Origin: Pseudomonadales bacterium
Lineage (GTDB): Bacteria > Pseudomonadota > Gammaproteobacteria > Pseudomonadales > Pseudohongiellaceae
DNA: 45,826 bases
Assembly (NCBI GenBank): GCA_022822865.1
Contig: JAJDYJ010000099.1
Coordinates: 1 to 45,826 of the forward strand
Direction: 5' to 3'
Each line of letters opens with the position of its first letter. Position 1 is the first letter of the stretch. The translations under genes were made by a program, and so were the position numbers. The notes under the pieces were generated by a model that worked only from the letters and a program-made list of their open reading frames with translations, searched no databases and was not told where the DNA came from. This document shows, piece by piece, positions 10,162 through 18,131 of this stretch.

Positions 10162-10689
10162 TTAACTGCGTTTCTTGATGGGCGCCAGCACCATGACGAT
10201 CTGGCGGCCCTCCATCTTGGGCTCCTGCTCCACCGTGCCGTACTCGTCCAGGTCCTGGCGAATACGTTCGACCAGTTCCTGGCCGATGTGCTGGTGAGCC
10301 ATCTCGCGGCCGCGAAACCGCAATGAAACCTTGGTCTTGTCTCCATCCGAAAGAAAGCGGATGAGATTGCGTAACTTGACCTCGTAGTCTCCCTGCTCGG
10401 TTCCGGGCCTGAATTTCACTTCCTTGACATGCACCCGACGCTGCTTCTTGCGATTGGCGGCGCGCTGCTTTTTCAGGTCGAAAACGTGTTTGCCGTAATC
10501 AAGAATCTTGCAAACCGGCGGGCTTGCGTCCGGGACGATCAGCACAAGATCAAGCTGAGCGTCCGACGCCGCATCGCGCGCGTCTTCAATGGAAACGATT
10601 CCGACCTGTTGACCGTCGGCTCCGATCAGCCGCACTTGCGGCGCATCGATCTGTTCGTTGATGATCGCCTTTTTGGCACTGCTCCTCAT
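10162..10689 (-). CDS. infC: Translation initiation factor IF-3
   Basis: IF-3 binds the 30S subunit, keeps it apart from 50S and checks start codons. The protein has up to 175 residues. The N-domain has [20 protein letters not shown], a basic linker follows, and the C-domain carries [20 protein letters not shown]. The usual rare AUU start is not found. An in-frame stop lies five codons before ATG 10689, and nothing between them is ATT. The ATG has GAGG only two bases upstream, which is poor spacing. Two consecutive ATC codons (residues 9 and 10) follow an AAAAAGG at suitable distance and could be an alternative non-AUG start. Gap to thrS is 18 bases. Confidence 0.94.
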   Translation of the reverse strand: MRSSAKKAIINEQIDAPQVRLIGADGQQVGIVSIEDARDAASDAQLDLVLIVPDASPPVCKILDYGKHVFDLKKQRAANRKKQRRVHVKEVKFRPGTEQGDYEVKLRNLIRFLSDGDKTKVSLRFRGREMAHQHIGQELVERIRQDLDEYGTVEQEPKMEGRQIVMVLAPIKKRS

Positions 10690-10707
10690 ATCCTCAGCGC
10701 TTCAACC

Positions 10708-12654
10708 TCATGTTCCTGTCTGCCGGAGAGCGCCATCGGAGCCTGCGCGACCATATTCAGCGACATCCGCGCTCAAGTGGCCGCAAAATGCATCGAGTGT
10801 CATTGTGCCCAGATCTTCACCTCCCCGTTTACGCACCGAAACGGTGCCTGCCTGCGCCTCGCGGTCGCCTGCGACCAGCAGATACGGCGTCTTCTGTATC
10901 GTGTGTTCGCGGATTTTAAAGCCGATCTTCTCGTTTCTCAAGTCCGAATCGACCCTGAACCCCTTGTTTTTCAACGATTCTTCCACTTTCCGGCAATACG
11001 GCGCCTGATTGTCGGTAATGTTCATGACAACGGCCTGGACCGGCGCCAGCCAGGTCGGCATGGCGCCGCCATAGTGCTCGATCAGCACGCCGATAAAGCG
11101 CTCGAAAGAGCCAAGCGCCGCACGATGCAACATGACGGGATGCTTGCGGCTGTTGTCTTCGTCCACGTATTGGGCGCCCAGGCGTTCCGCCATGAAAAAA
11201 TCCACTTGCATGGTGCCGCATTGCTGCAATCGGCCCATGCAATCGCGCAGCGAATACTCGATCTTGGGACCGTAGAACGCCCCTTCTCCCGGAACGAGTT
11301 CCCATTCGCGGCCGGTGGCGTCGAGCGCCCGGCGCAAGGCGTCTTCCGCCCGGTCCCATAATTCGTCGGAGCCGACGCGTTTCTCCGGCCGCGTGGACAG
11401 CCGCAGCAATACGTCGTCGAAACCGAAATCCCGGTAGACCCTGAACAGCAATTCCATGAATTCCGCCACTTCCGACTGGATCTGTTCTTCGGTGCAGAAG
11501 ATATGCCCGTCGTCCTGGACGAAATTGCGCACGCGCATCAGTCCATGCATGCTGCCCGAAGGCTCGTAGCGGTGGCAGGAACCGAATTCGGCCAGCCGCA
11601 TCGGCAGGTCGCGATAGCTCTTCACTCCCTGGTTGAACACCTGGACATGGCAGGGACAGTTCATGGGCTTGATCGCGTACTGGCGATTGTCCGATTCCAC
11701 GGTGAACATCTCTTCGGAGAACTTGGCGGCATGGCCCGATTTCTCCCACAGCGAAAAATCCACGAGTTGCGGCGTGTTGATTTCGAGATAGCCGTGTTCG
11801 TCCTGCACTTTCTTCATGTAGGACTGAATGACCTGGTATACGGTCCAGCCTTTCGGATGCCAGAACGCCATGCCGGGCGCTTCTTCCTGGAAATGGAACA
11901 GGTCCAGTTGCCTGCCGAGTTTGCGGTGATCGCGCTTTTCGGCTTCCTCGATGCGTTGCAGATGCAGCCGCAATTCCTTCGCGTTTGGCCAGGCGGTGCC
12001 GTAGATGCGTTGCAGCATTTCCCGGTTCGAGTCGCCGCGCCAGTAGGCGCCGGCGACCGAAGTCAGCTTGAAAGCCTTGAACTTGCCGGTGCTGGGCACA
12101 TGCGGCCCGCGGCACAGGTCGATGAATTCACCCTGCCGATAGAAGGAAAGCGGCTCGTCCGAGGGTATCGACTCGATGATTTCGACCTTGTAATGCTCGC
12201 CCATTTCGCGGAATAACTTCACCGCTTCGTCGCGTTCGAGCAACTGGCGTTCGACGCCGAGATCTTCCTTGACGATTTCCGCCATGGTCTGCTCGATGGC
12301 GCCCAGATCTTCCGGCGTAAACGGCCGGCTATAGGCAAAATCATAAAAAAAGCCATCGTCGATCACGGGACCGATCGTGACCTGAGCCTCCGGAAACAGT
12401 CGCTGCACCGCCTGGGCCATGAGATGGGCGCAGGAATGGCGCAATACTTCGACGCCATCGCTGTCGCGCTCGGTAACGATCGCCACCCTGGCGTCGGTCT
12501 CGACGATATGGGAAGTGTCCACCAGCCGATCGTCCACGCGGCCGGCGAGCGCGGCCTTCGCCAGACCGGGGCCGATCGAGTGCGCGATCTCCGCGACGGA
12601 GACCGGCTGCTCGTATTCTCTGTTGCTGCCGTCCGGCAATGTAACCGTCAGCAT
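10708..12654 (-). CDS. thrS: Threonyl-tRNA synthetase
   Basis: This class II synthetase charges tRNA-Thr and edits Ser-tRNA-Thr. Length is 648 residues. The order is TGS domain (1-60), the editing domain with the zinc-like [11 protein letters not shown] and the SxxC-type motif, the catalytic core ([45 protein letters not shown]) and the C-terminal anticodon-binding domain ([10 protein letters not shown]). ATG 12654 with GAAGGGAAG upstream. It heads the leftward translation operon. In E. coli ThrRS represses its own message; I cannot confirm an operator here. Confidence 0.97.
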   Translation of the reverse strand: MLTVTLPDGSNREYEQPVSVAEIAHSIGPGLAKAALAGRVDDRLVDTSHIVETDARVAIVTERDSDGVEVLRHSCAHLMAQAVQRLFPEAQVTIGPVIDDGFFYDFAYSRPFTPEDLGAIEQTMAEIVKEDLGVERQLLERDEAVKLFREMGEHYKVEIIESIPSDEPLSFYRQGEFIDLCRGPHVPSTGKFKAFKLTSVAGAYWRGDSNREMLQRIYGTAWPNAKELRLHLQRIEEAEKRDHRKLGRQLDLFHFQEEAPGMAFWHPKGWTVYQVIQSYMKKVQDEHGYLEINTPQLVDFSLWEKSGHAAKFSEEMFTVESDNRQYAIKPMNCPCHVQVFNQGVKSYRDLPMRLAEFGSCHRYEPSGSMHGLMRVRNFVQDDGHIFCTEEQIQSEVAEFMELLFRVYRDFGFDDVLLRLSTRPEKRVGSDELWDRAEDALRRALDATGREWELVPGEGAFYGPKIEYSLRDCMGRLQQCGTMQVDFFMAERLGAQYVDEDNSRKHPVMLHRAALGSFERFIGVLIEHYGGAMPTWLAPVQAVVMNITDNQAPYCRKVEESLKNKGFRVDSDLRNEKIGFKIREHTIQKTPYLLVAGDREAQAGTVSVRKRGGEDLGTMTLDAFCGHLSADVAEYGRAGSDGALRQTGT

Positions 12655-12679
12655 CTCTCACTTCCCTTCAATCGATAAA

Positions 12680-12699
12680 GGCCGGCAACGATGCCGGCC
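12680..12699 (-). terminator. Hairpin between tRNA-Val and thrS
   Basis: GGCCGGCA-TCGT-TGCCGGCC on the minus strand is an 8-bp perfect stem with a 4-base loop, followed by TTTAT. It could end the tRNA-Val transcript or reduce read-through into thrS. A TTGAAT and a TATAAA between the tRNA and the hairpin may form a weak thrS promoter, with short spacing. Confidence 0.5.
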
Positions 12700-12729
12700 C
12701 GTTTATACAAGTTCCCGGAATATTCAATC

Positions 12730-12806
<77 letters not shown>

Positions 12807-12954
12807 GCATGCCGCCATTCGAACCGGAAAGCCCGGTTTCCGGCAAGACCGGCGATTATACGAATTCCAGCCAGCCGCTGTCGAACTACTTCGCCTTTCT
12901 CCGACTATTCTCATCTGGGCTGCAATCACTCTCCGGAAATAGTGGCATCGATCC

Positions 12955-13068
12955 GTCACCGCCGGATGGCGGAGGGTACGGCGGACGCTGTGAATACATC
13001 CCTGTACGCTCCGCGCTCGGCATCCATGCCTCGCACGCCCGCCGTACCCTCCGCCATCCGGCGGTGAC
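12955..13068. repeat. Variable-stem palindromic repeat, copy B (reverse orientation)
   Basis: Thirty-base arms are perfectly complementary (from 12955 and ending at 13068). The loop read on the minus strand has GGCATGGATGCC, GAGCGCGGAGC and GTACAGGGATGTATTC. The flank after the right arm (TCACATGGTGCGGAAC) is the family outer flank. A short shared lead-in, ATTCTCATCTGGG, lies at about 12908. The stretch 12807-12954 holds no gene. Confidence 0.88.
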
Positions 13069-13123
13069 TCACATGGTGCGGAACTGATCGGAGCAACTTG
13101 AGTATGGAACCCGCATGATGTTA

Positions 13124-13170
13124 GTCGCCGTCGGGATGGGGGTGTGCGGCGGGCGTGCGAGGCAGGATGC
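13124..13170. repeat. Variable-stem repeat copy C, left half
   Basis: The left arm (13124-13156) and the first half of the loop (GGCAGGATGC) end where the integrative element begins. The matching right arm is at 20361-20393. The two arms differ at about three of 33 positions. The left flank CCCGCATGATGTTA is the normal family outer flank. Confidence 0.85.
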
Positions 13171-13189
13171 CGAGCCCTACCAGTACAGG
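13171..13189. other. attL of the integrative element
   Basis: The crossover core is CGAGCCC (13171-13177), followed by TACCAGTACAGG. The right end has CGAGCCC then GAAGCCTACAGG. The TACAGG at the same offset on both sides widens the similarity. The repeat sequence stops matching family members after the core, which places the boundary. Confidence 0.7.
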
Positions 13190-13474
13190 CCGCATTTTTA
13201 CTAGGTTTTTTTCCAAACTTACGTTAAATTACGTTAAGGCTGTAATTTTGTAGGCTTCCGTGCTGATGATTGATAGCGTCTAACAGTGTGTGATGGTTTG
13301 TGGCAGTGTTTTTCGCATGGTAGCATCTGCTCGCGTTCGCGTGAAATAGTTTTACCGGTCTGTTTCGTCTAGCGCGTTCGCTGCCGTGTCGCGTGGTTCT
13401 TGGTTAATCTTGCCGGATTGGTTGGGCATCGCGCTTCACGGTATTTTGATTATGGTCTTGTCTTGGAGTCCGTC

Positions 13475-13681
13475 ATGAATTCGTATCGTAATAAGAACTG
13501 CTCTAACTGTAAGTTTTCCGAGGTCTTTCAATCCGAGAATTACAAGGGTTCTCCGGCTGATGCCGGTCTGGTGATGTGTCGCCGTTATCCTGCTGTTGTT
13601 CTGCGTGATGCTGACAAGCTGGTTACTCGCTGGCCTGTTGTTCCTGCGTCGTCTTGGTGTGGTGAATGGCAAGCTGTTTAG
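13475..13681 (+). CDS. Four-cysteine mini-protein, possible zinc knuckle
   Basis: A protein of 68 residues starting MNSYRNKNCSNCKFSEVF. C9, C12, the C of VMCRRYP and the C of SSWCGEW give a CxxC...C...WCGE pattern. Small proteins with this CxxC, CRRYP and WCGE order occur in prophages and islands, from memory, but their role is unknown. Binding of one zinc ion is plausible. A TTG-started extension of 25 codons exists, but ATG 13475 has GGAG eight bases before it. It is the only cargo gene on the plus strand that I can support. The sequence before it (GGTCTTGTCTTGGAG) is repeated exactly at 17883-17897. Confidence 0.7.
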   Translation: MNSYRNKNCSNCKFSEVFQSENYKGSPADAGLVMCRRYPAVVLRDADKLVTRWPVVPASSWCGEWQAV

Positions 13682-14189
13682 GCTTGCTTTGTCTCTCTTG
13701 GTTCCTGATGCCCGTCTTGCGCTTTCTGCGCCGTACTCTCGTTGATCTCTGCCGTTCCCGTCCTGTTTGGTCCTGATGTCTGTCTCGCGCTCCCTGCGCG
13801 TCCCTGCTCGTCGATCTCTGCGTTTCCGGTCCATCGCGGTTCCGGTTCCCTTCCTCGCGCTCCTAGTGCTTCCCTGTGCGTCGATCTTTTCCGGTGTCGG
13901 CTTCCCGGTCTCGGTTCCTTTCCTACCCGTCTGGCGTTGCCTGTCAATTTCTGTCCCGGCGTGTTGTGGCACTCTGGCATGACTTCCCGTCCCGTTGGCA
14001 TGGCCCTTGCTCTCTCCCGCCTGATTACTGACTGCTTTCAGTAGTCCGCCTATCTAGCAGTCTCGCGGTTATGCTCTATCACGTTCGTGGTGATGGTTGT
14101 TCGCGGACGATTACCGATACCAGGGATGTATCGTGTTACAAGTGCATGGATGCACTTATAGACAGTTTGCGCGGCATCGCCGCGCTTCG
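13682..14189. other. Non-coding pyrimidine-rich stretch with hairpins
   Basis: No gene is supported. The plus strand from 13685 to about 13970 is strongly C+T rich with short recurring motifs (CGGTTCC, CGTCGATCT). Part of it (about 13871-13908) recurs in degenerate form at 17562-17602. At its end two hairpins follow the ankyrin gene: AAGTGCAT-GG-ATGCACTT (14140-14157) and GCGCGGC-ATC-GCCGCGC (14169-14185). The latter sits just after the ankyrin stop and may end that transcript. Confidence 0.6.
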
Positions 14190-15296
14190 TTACCTAGCAC
14201 CTGCATCTTCCAACATACGCACAATTTCTATATTCCCTTTTAGCTCCGCCAGACGTAAAGCACTCTCTCCCGCTTCACCGCTCGCGTCCGCTCCTGCTCT
14301 AAGTAGTTCGCTGACAATTTCGGGTTCATTGTTAGAAGTAGCTATCCACAACACAGTATCTGGGAAGTCCGGTGATACTGTTATTTCGAGATCGGCGTTG
14401 TGGGAAATAAGTAACCGTACCATATCCAAATTTCCATCTCTCGCAGCGTCCATTAGATGCGTATAACCCGCGCTGTCTGCCCAATTAACGTTGGCGCCTG
14501 CATCAATCAGTAGTTCTGCAATTTCCGGTCTTGATTCTCGAATAGCATTGCTTAGAGGGGTTCTATCACCATCGGTTGTGACAAAATTCACATCCGCCCC
14601 GGAATTTACCAGTGCTTGAATACTGTCAATGTCAGCGGAGTTTGACGCTGTTAAAAGACGGTGGTTATATCCTTGTGCGTCACGCCTTGCATCTTCAATG
14701 TTACGTTTTTCGCGCAAGTAATCTCCATATGCTTCATCGACTACATCAATGTTAACAAGCTGCTCTGAAGTCAGATAAGGTGCCAATCGTTCCTGCAAAT
14801 CTTCAATGGAGAGTAAGTTATTCAACATTTCAAATGGCGTTATATCTCCATTGGTCATTGCGTAATATATCTCAGAATTGAACTGCTCCCACTCCGTGAT
14901 AATGGCACGAACGACCGGCTCATTCTCAAGCCCCATGTTGTTAATGACCTCTTCCCACTTCTGCTTATAAGCACTTTCCGCCAATAAAACAGGTTCCGGT
15001 GCCTGCCGAAGAAAATCAGACCACACTGTTTTATATCCCGGTGGAGGTTCCGAGCGGGTTCCGGTGGATTCAACTGTTTGGCTCTGCTGTCTGTCGGTGC
15101 CAGATGGTTCTACTTCACGGGAAGTCAACTGTGTAGCGGACTGTTCGGATTCGACCTGCACTTGCCGCAATACTCCATCGGCGGATTCCCTAAAATCCGA
15201 GTCTTGCTCAGTAGGCCAAAACAGGGAAAGTGCTCCCAGGAACGCGACAGTTCCCAGGAGCAACAATCCTCGATTTTTCACGTTAAAGTGAATCAT
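14190..15296 (-). CDS. Membrane-anchored ankyrin-repeat protein
   Basis: This protein of 368 residues has one hydrophobic segment at about 10-28 (NRGLLLLGTVAFLGALSLFW) after a short basic start. It is a signal anchor, so the rest should face the periplasm. A Ser/Thr/Glu-rich linker (30-90) and a helical region (90-215) follow. The C-terminal part has at least four ankyrin repeats, with signatures such as ALVNSGADVN, TPLSNAIRES, LLIDAGANVNWADSAGYTHL and LLRAGADA. Ankyrin arrays bind other proteins. ATG 15296 overlaps the stop of the upstream secreted-protein gene by one base (TAATG), so the pair is translationally coupled and probably interacts. In other systems periplasmic ankyrin proteins can be immunity or inhibitor partners, but that role here is only a guess. 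Confidence 0.85.
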   Translation of the reverse strand: MIHFNVKNRGLLLLGTVAFLGALSLFWPTEQDSDFRESADGVLRQVQVESEQSATQLTSREVEPSGTDRQQSQTVESTGTRSEPPPGYKTVWSDFLRQAPEPVLLAESAYKQKWEEVINNMGLENEPVVRAIITEWEQFNSEIYYAMTNGDITPFEMLNNLLSIEDLQERLAPYLTSEQLVNIDVVDEAYGDYLREKRNIEDARRDAQGYNHRLLTASNSADIDSIQALVNSGADVNFVTTDGDRTPLSNAIRESRPEIAELLIDAGANVNWADSAGYTHLMDAARDGNLDMVRLLISHNADLEITVSPDFPDTVLWIATSNNEPEIVSELLRAGADASGEAGESALRLAELKGNIEIVRMLEDAGAR

Positions 15297-15928
15297 TATC
15301 CTGCATCCTGCTCGCAAGTGACTGTTCCTTCATCATCCTCCTCACAATTGGTTGTTCCGGAACCGCCGCCGGACCCGTTGCCAACTGGATACATAGTTAC
15401 TTTTCCAATGGGTTCAATAGGCAGATTGTACCGATCCCTGTAAGGTTGAGTTGGATCATAGTCTCCTCCCCCGCCTTCGCTGCCATCCTGATTGTCTTGC
15501 GGCTGGGAGTTATTGTTTGAGTCTGATGGCTCATCCGGCGGCGTACAGTTATCTATTGCTTCCCTCTGTTCATCCAGAACCTCGTTATACTCATCATTAT
15601 AATCCTCTTGAATCTGTGGTATCTCTCTTTGGTATTCTTCATACAAATCATTCAATTGTTCCTGTCGCTCGTCCGGGTCGGTTACTTCATTTTCAATCCG
15701 TTGCGCTTCCCTGATGTAATCTCTTTCGGCGTTTGTGAGGGCAATTGATTGCCTTCTTCTAACTTCGTTTAACAGTCTTGAGTATCTTAGTGATTCTCTA
15801 TCGATACAACTCGCAACCTCCCGCTGTGCATAGGCGTTTTGGGTTGGTGCGCTGGTGATAAAGAAAACCACAAACAACGCAACCGCATTGATTATAGTTC
15901 CTTTAACTGCTTTCTCTCTGAGTTTCAT
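15296..15928 (-). CDS. Secreted coiled-coil protein of unknown function
   Basis: The 210 residues begin with a clear signal peptide (basic KLREKAVKG, then hydrophobic NAVALFVVFFITSAPTQNAYA and a likely cleavage after AYA-Q). Residues 40-125 are charged and helical with heptad-like spacing (RRRQSIALTNAERDYIREAQ and on), predicting a coiled coil. The tail is Asn/Gln/Gly/Asp rich and contains GNGSGGGSG and a pair of cysteines (NCEEDDEG.VTCEQ) that could form a disulfide. No lipobox is present. AAGGAAA precedes the ATG. No family is recognised. It is coupled to the ankyrin gene and is the first gene of that pair. Confidence 0.8.
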   Translation of the reverse strand: MKLREKAVKGTIINAVALFVVFFITSAPTQNAYAQREVASCIDRESLRYSRLLNEVRRRQSIALTNAERDYIREAQRIENEVTDPDERQEQLNDLYEEYQREIPQIQEDYNDEYNEVLDEQREAIDNCTPPDEPSDSNNNSQPQDNQDGSEGGGGDYDPTQPYRDRYNLPIEPIGKVTMYPVGNGSGGGSGTTNCEEDDEGTVTCEQDAG

Positions 15929-16195
15929 GTGACGTTTTCCTTGCGTTTCCGATTACGTAAATTCCCGGATTGATGCCGGGCCGTACGTAATCGACGCAGT
16001 AACCCCACGTGACTCCTCGCCTATTTGCCGGACCCGGTAGCTAATCGGGTCTTGCTATGGCTGTTGTATTCAGCAAGCAACCCGGCTCGGACCGGGCTAC
16101 TGATCGATTACGTACTGGTGACGCTATCGCAGGTGATTGGCGGTTGTCAACAACCGCCCGCGTAGCGTTCCGGTTTTTCTGTGCAAGCACAAGAA

Positions 16196-16229
16196 AAAAG
16201 GCGAACCCCGTCCGTGGGGTTCGCCTTTT
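16196..16229 (-). terminator. Bidirectional rho-independent terminator
   Basis: AAAAGGCGAACCCC-GTCCGT-GGGGTTCGCCTTTT is a perfect 14-bp stem with A/T runs on both sides. It lies just after the leftward two-gene unit that ends at 16261. The remaining bases 15929-16195 hold only small hairpins such as CCCGGCTCGGACCGGG and no gene. Confidence 0.88.
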
Positions 16230-16260
16230 GGTTTGGGCCGTCCGTGGCCTCCAATGATCG

Positions 16261-16455
16261 TCAGTTCGTTTCGGTTTCCTGTTCGTCGAACAGTAGATCG
16301 GACGCGCCTTCTGTCTCGCTCTTGGCGCGGTCGATGTCGTGCATCGCGCCGTTGAGGTCGTCCAGATCTGGATTGCCTGCTAGCAGTTCGAGCGCGGATT
16401 GCAGGTGCTTCCGCGCTCGTTCGATGTTGCCGTTGATTTCCTGCCGATGGTTCAT
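16261..16455 (-). CDS. Small helical protein (64 residues)
   Basis: The sequence starts MNHRQEINGNIERARKHLQS and is acidic and helical throughout, with a single repeat-like pattern (RARKHLQSALELL / NGAMHDIDRAKSE). No family is recognised. AGGAGA lies seven bases before the ATG. It is the second gene of a two-gene unit 11 bases after its partner and ends at the strong terminator. Two-gene pairs of tiny proteins in mobile elements are often regulatory, but nothing in the sequence shows this. Confidence 0.7.
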   Translation of the reverse strand: MNHRQEINGNIERARKHLQSALELLAGNPDLDDLNGAMHDIDRAKSETEGASDLLFDEQETETN

Positions 16456-16466
16456 GGTTGCGTCTC

Positions 16467-16661
16467 CTATGCGGTCGGCTCGTCGTCACTTGGCAGGAAG
16501 CGGGTGCCCACGTCCTGCCAGTTGATGAACAGATTGTGAATCATGTGTTCCGCCCATTCCCTGGCGGCCTCGATGCTCTCGGCTTCGATGGTTTCCTCGT
16601 GCAATACTTCCCTGGTGCCCTTGCTGCCCCATTGGACTTTAACTGTTGCGGTGGTATTCAT
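16467..16661 (-). CDS. Small protein with a single beta-alpha domain (64 residues)
   Basis: The protein starts MNTTATVKVQWGSKGTREVL, predicting a beta hairpin, and continues with a helix (ESIEAAREWAEHMIHNLF). The frame extends 26 codons upstream, but ATG 16661 has AGGAGA at ideal spacing and is chosen. No family is recognised. It is the first gene of the two-gene unit. Its promoter region runs into the hairpin array to the right. Confidence 0.7.
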   Translation of the reverse strand: MNTTATVKVQWGSKGTREVLHEETIEAESIEAAREWAEHMIHNLFINWQDVGTRFLPSDDEPTA

Positions 16662-16856
16662 TGGATGATCTCCTGTTGTGCCCGTCGCTTCGTGCGCGGG
16701 ATGCTGCAAGGTGAACACGGATAAGTCAGGGCCGGGCAAAGCCCGCCCGTAGCGTAGCGAAGGGTTTAGCCTTGACCCGTGTTATCCTGAAAGCAACCCG
16801 CGTGCGTTGCGACTCTCCCTAGCGTTTTGGCCGTTGTGAAGTTTTCGCGTAGCCAG

Positions 16857-17322
16857 GCTTCGAGCGAAGCGAGTTAGCCAGGCTTGGCGAATACTGCACT
16901 TCGGCCAGCGGCCAGCTTGCATTGTCTCTATCGAAGTCTTTGGTTTTCCAGCGAGCGAAGCGAGCGCATGTAGGCGCGGACGCGCCGTGTGCTGTAAGTA
17001 GCAAGCGGAGCTTGCTTCATTGGTTTCCCGCCCTGGGCGCGAAGCGCCCGCCGTTCCCTCCGCGGCGCGAAGCGCCGCCCGGTTTTGACTTTCATACAGC
17101 GATGCGAAGCGTCGCCCGGTTTTGATCGTAATATGGCGCGGCGCGTAGCGCCGCTTCTTCTCACAACACATGGATGTGTTGTACGGCTAGGGTCAAGGGG
17201 ATGGGCCGCGTTCAGCGGCCACATGGCCTTGTTGATGGTGGAAACCGCGAAGCGGTTTCCGGCATCAAGCCCTTGACCTTGATTTTTCGCCGGCGCTGCC
17301 GGCGTTGCAGCCGATAGGCTGC
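16857..17322. repeat. Hairpin array with GAA/GTA triloops
   Basis: About a dozen strong hairpins lie in 466 bases without a gene. Examples: GGGCGC-GAA-GCGCCC (17035-17049), GCGGCGC-GAA-GCGCCGC (17062-17078), GCGATGC-GAA-GCGTCGC with one G-T pair (17099-17115), GCGGCGC-GTA-GCGCCGC (17138-17154), ACAACACA-TGGA-TGTGTTGT (17163-17182), GGAAACCGC-GAA-GCGGTTTCC (17240-17260), CGCCGGC-GCT-GCCGGCG (17288-17304) and GCAGCC-GATA-GGCTGC (17307-17322). A longer pairing, GGTCAAGGG with CCCTTGACC, would enclose two of them. The flanks 16662-16856 and 17323-17640 also lack genes; (GCCT)4 occurs near 17460. Confidence 0.88.
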
Positions 17323-17646
17323 TTTATCGTGAAGCTGGTTATTACCAGGCGTGTCAGGCTTATATCGGATTTCTGCAATTAATTTCTACAATCCTAAATT
17401 CTTACTCATTTTAATTTCACTGTATGAAATTTCTTTATTCAATCCCTATTGAATTTTATTGCCTGCCTGCCTGCCTGGGTTCTCTGCTTCACGTTGTAGC
17501 CGGTTGCGAATGCAAGCGGCGTTATTCTCTGTACCGGTTCCCTCCCTGGCGTTCTACGTGCTTCCCTGCTCGACGATCTTTCCCGGTCCGACCTCGGCTT
17601 GAATGCTTGCTCGCTTGCAGAATCCTGCAAGCCGAAAGGTCCAAAT

Positions 17647-17745
17647 TTGACAGTTTTCAAAATCCATTCTAAGCTGCGCCGCTTATGCGGGTTCCCTTGT
17701 TCTTTATCCCGCAACTTTTCAATAGGCCAATTCTTTGGCCTTTTG
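17647..17745 (+). ncRNA. Candidate small RNA unit (promoter to terminator)
   Basis: A TTGACA (17647-17652), 17-base spacer and weak TAAGCT would start a plus-strand transcript near 17682. It would fold GCGGG (17687) with CCCGC (17712) and end at GGCCAA-TTCT-TTGGCC followed by TTTT (17725-17744). This makes a 60-65 nt RNA. The same DNA is partly used by a small ORF on the other strand, so only one of the two may be real. Confidence 0.35.
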
Positions 17746-17856
17746 ATTGGTTATAGTCGTGCATGAAAAGCCGGGTTTCCCCGGCTTAGTCTTGTACGCT
17801 TTTTGATGGTCTCGGCGCGATAGCGCCGTTAGGATTCCGATACAGTATTCGTTCAT
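17719..17856 (-). CDS. Possible 45-residue protein
   Basis: The frame starts MNEYCIGILTALSRRDHQKA and ends KAKELAY. AGAGG lies six bases before the ATG. It contains two DNA hairpins (17813-17828 and 17768-17787), which is unusual for coding sequence but common in this element. No family is recognised. It could be a chance ORF. Confidence 0.35.
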   Translation of the reverse strand: MNEYCIGILTALSRRDHQKAYKTKPGKPGFSCTTITNQKAKELAY

Positions 17857-17934
17857 TTCGCACCTCTTGTTACGCTTTAATCGGTCTTGTCTTGGAGAAT
17901 CTTGTACTTTACTCCTTACGATTTTCTCGTTTTT

Positions 17935-18105
17935 CGGCTTCCAGGCTTGACCTGGTTGCCGATGTCTTCCGTGGTCGATTTCCGATCTGTTCAGTTCCAG
18001 GCGTTCGGCCTGGTCTCTTCTCCGGCTTCGAGGCTTTGACCTCGTTGCCGATCTTCTTCGGTTCGATCTTTGATCTGTGCCGTTAGGCTTCCAGGCTTGT
18101 CCTGG
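17935..18105. repeat. Degenerate tandem unit with compensated hairpins
   Basis: Three imperfect units share CGGCTTC-hairpin-TTGCCG followed by TTCGATC-like text. Their hairpins are CCAGG-CTTGA-CCTGG (17941-17955), CGAGG-CTTTGA-CCTCG (18029-18044) and CCAGG-CTTGT-CCTGG (18091-18105); a fourth is CCAGG-CGTTCGG-CCTGG (17997-18013). The second C-G pair changes to G-C in one unit on both sides, so pairing is kept. It lies just downstream of the AlpA-like gene. Confidence 0.65.
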
Positions 18106-18131
18106 TTGCCGGTTTCTGTCGGTTGGCTGGA

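Noticed and set aside
12340-12660. Alternative frame over the thrS 5-prime end
   Set aside because: thrS has its TGS domain in the main frame there.
13436-14044. Long open frames on both strands in the pyrimidine-rich block
   Set aside because: Products are low-complexity (Arg/Thr/Gly or Ser/Pro/Leu), lack ribosome sites and follow from base composition.
16740-17330. CRISPR array or integron attC sites as explanation for the hairpins
   Set aside because: There are no equal-length spacers or constant direct repeats, no cas genes, and no attC core sites or integron integrase.
17455-17478. (GCCT)4 run as a phase-variation tract
   Set aside because: It is not inside or just upstream of any supported gene.
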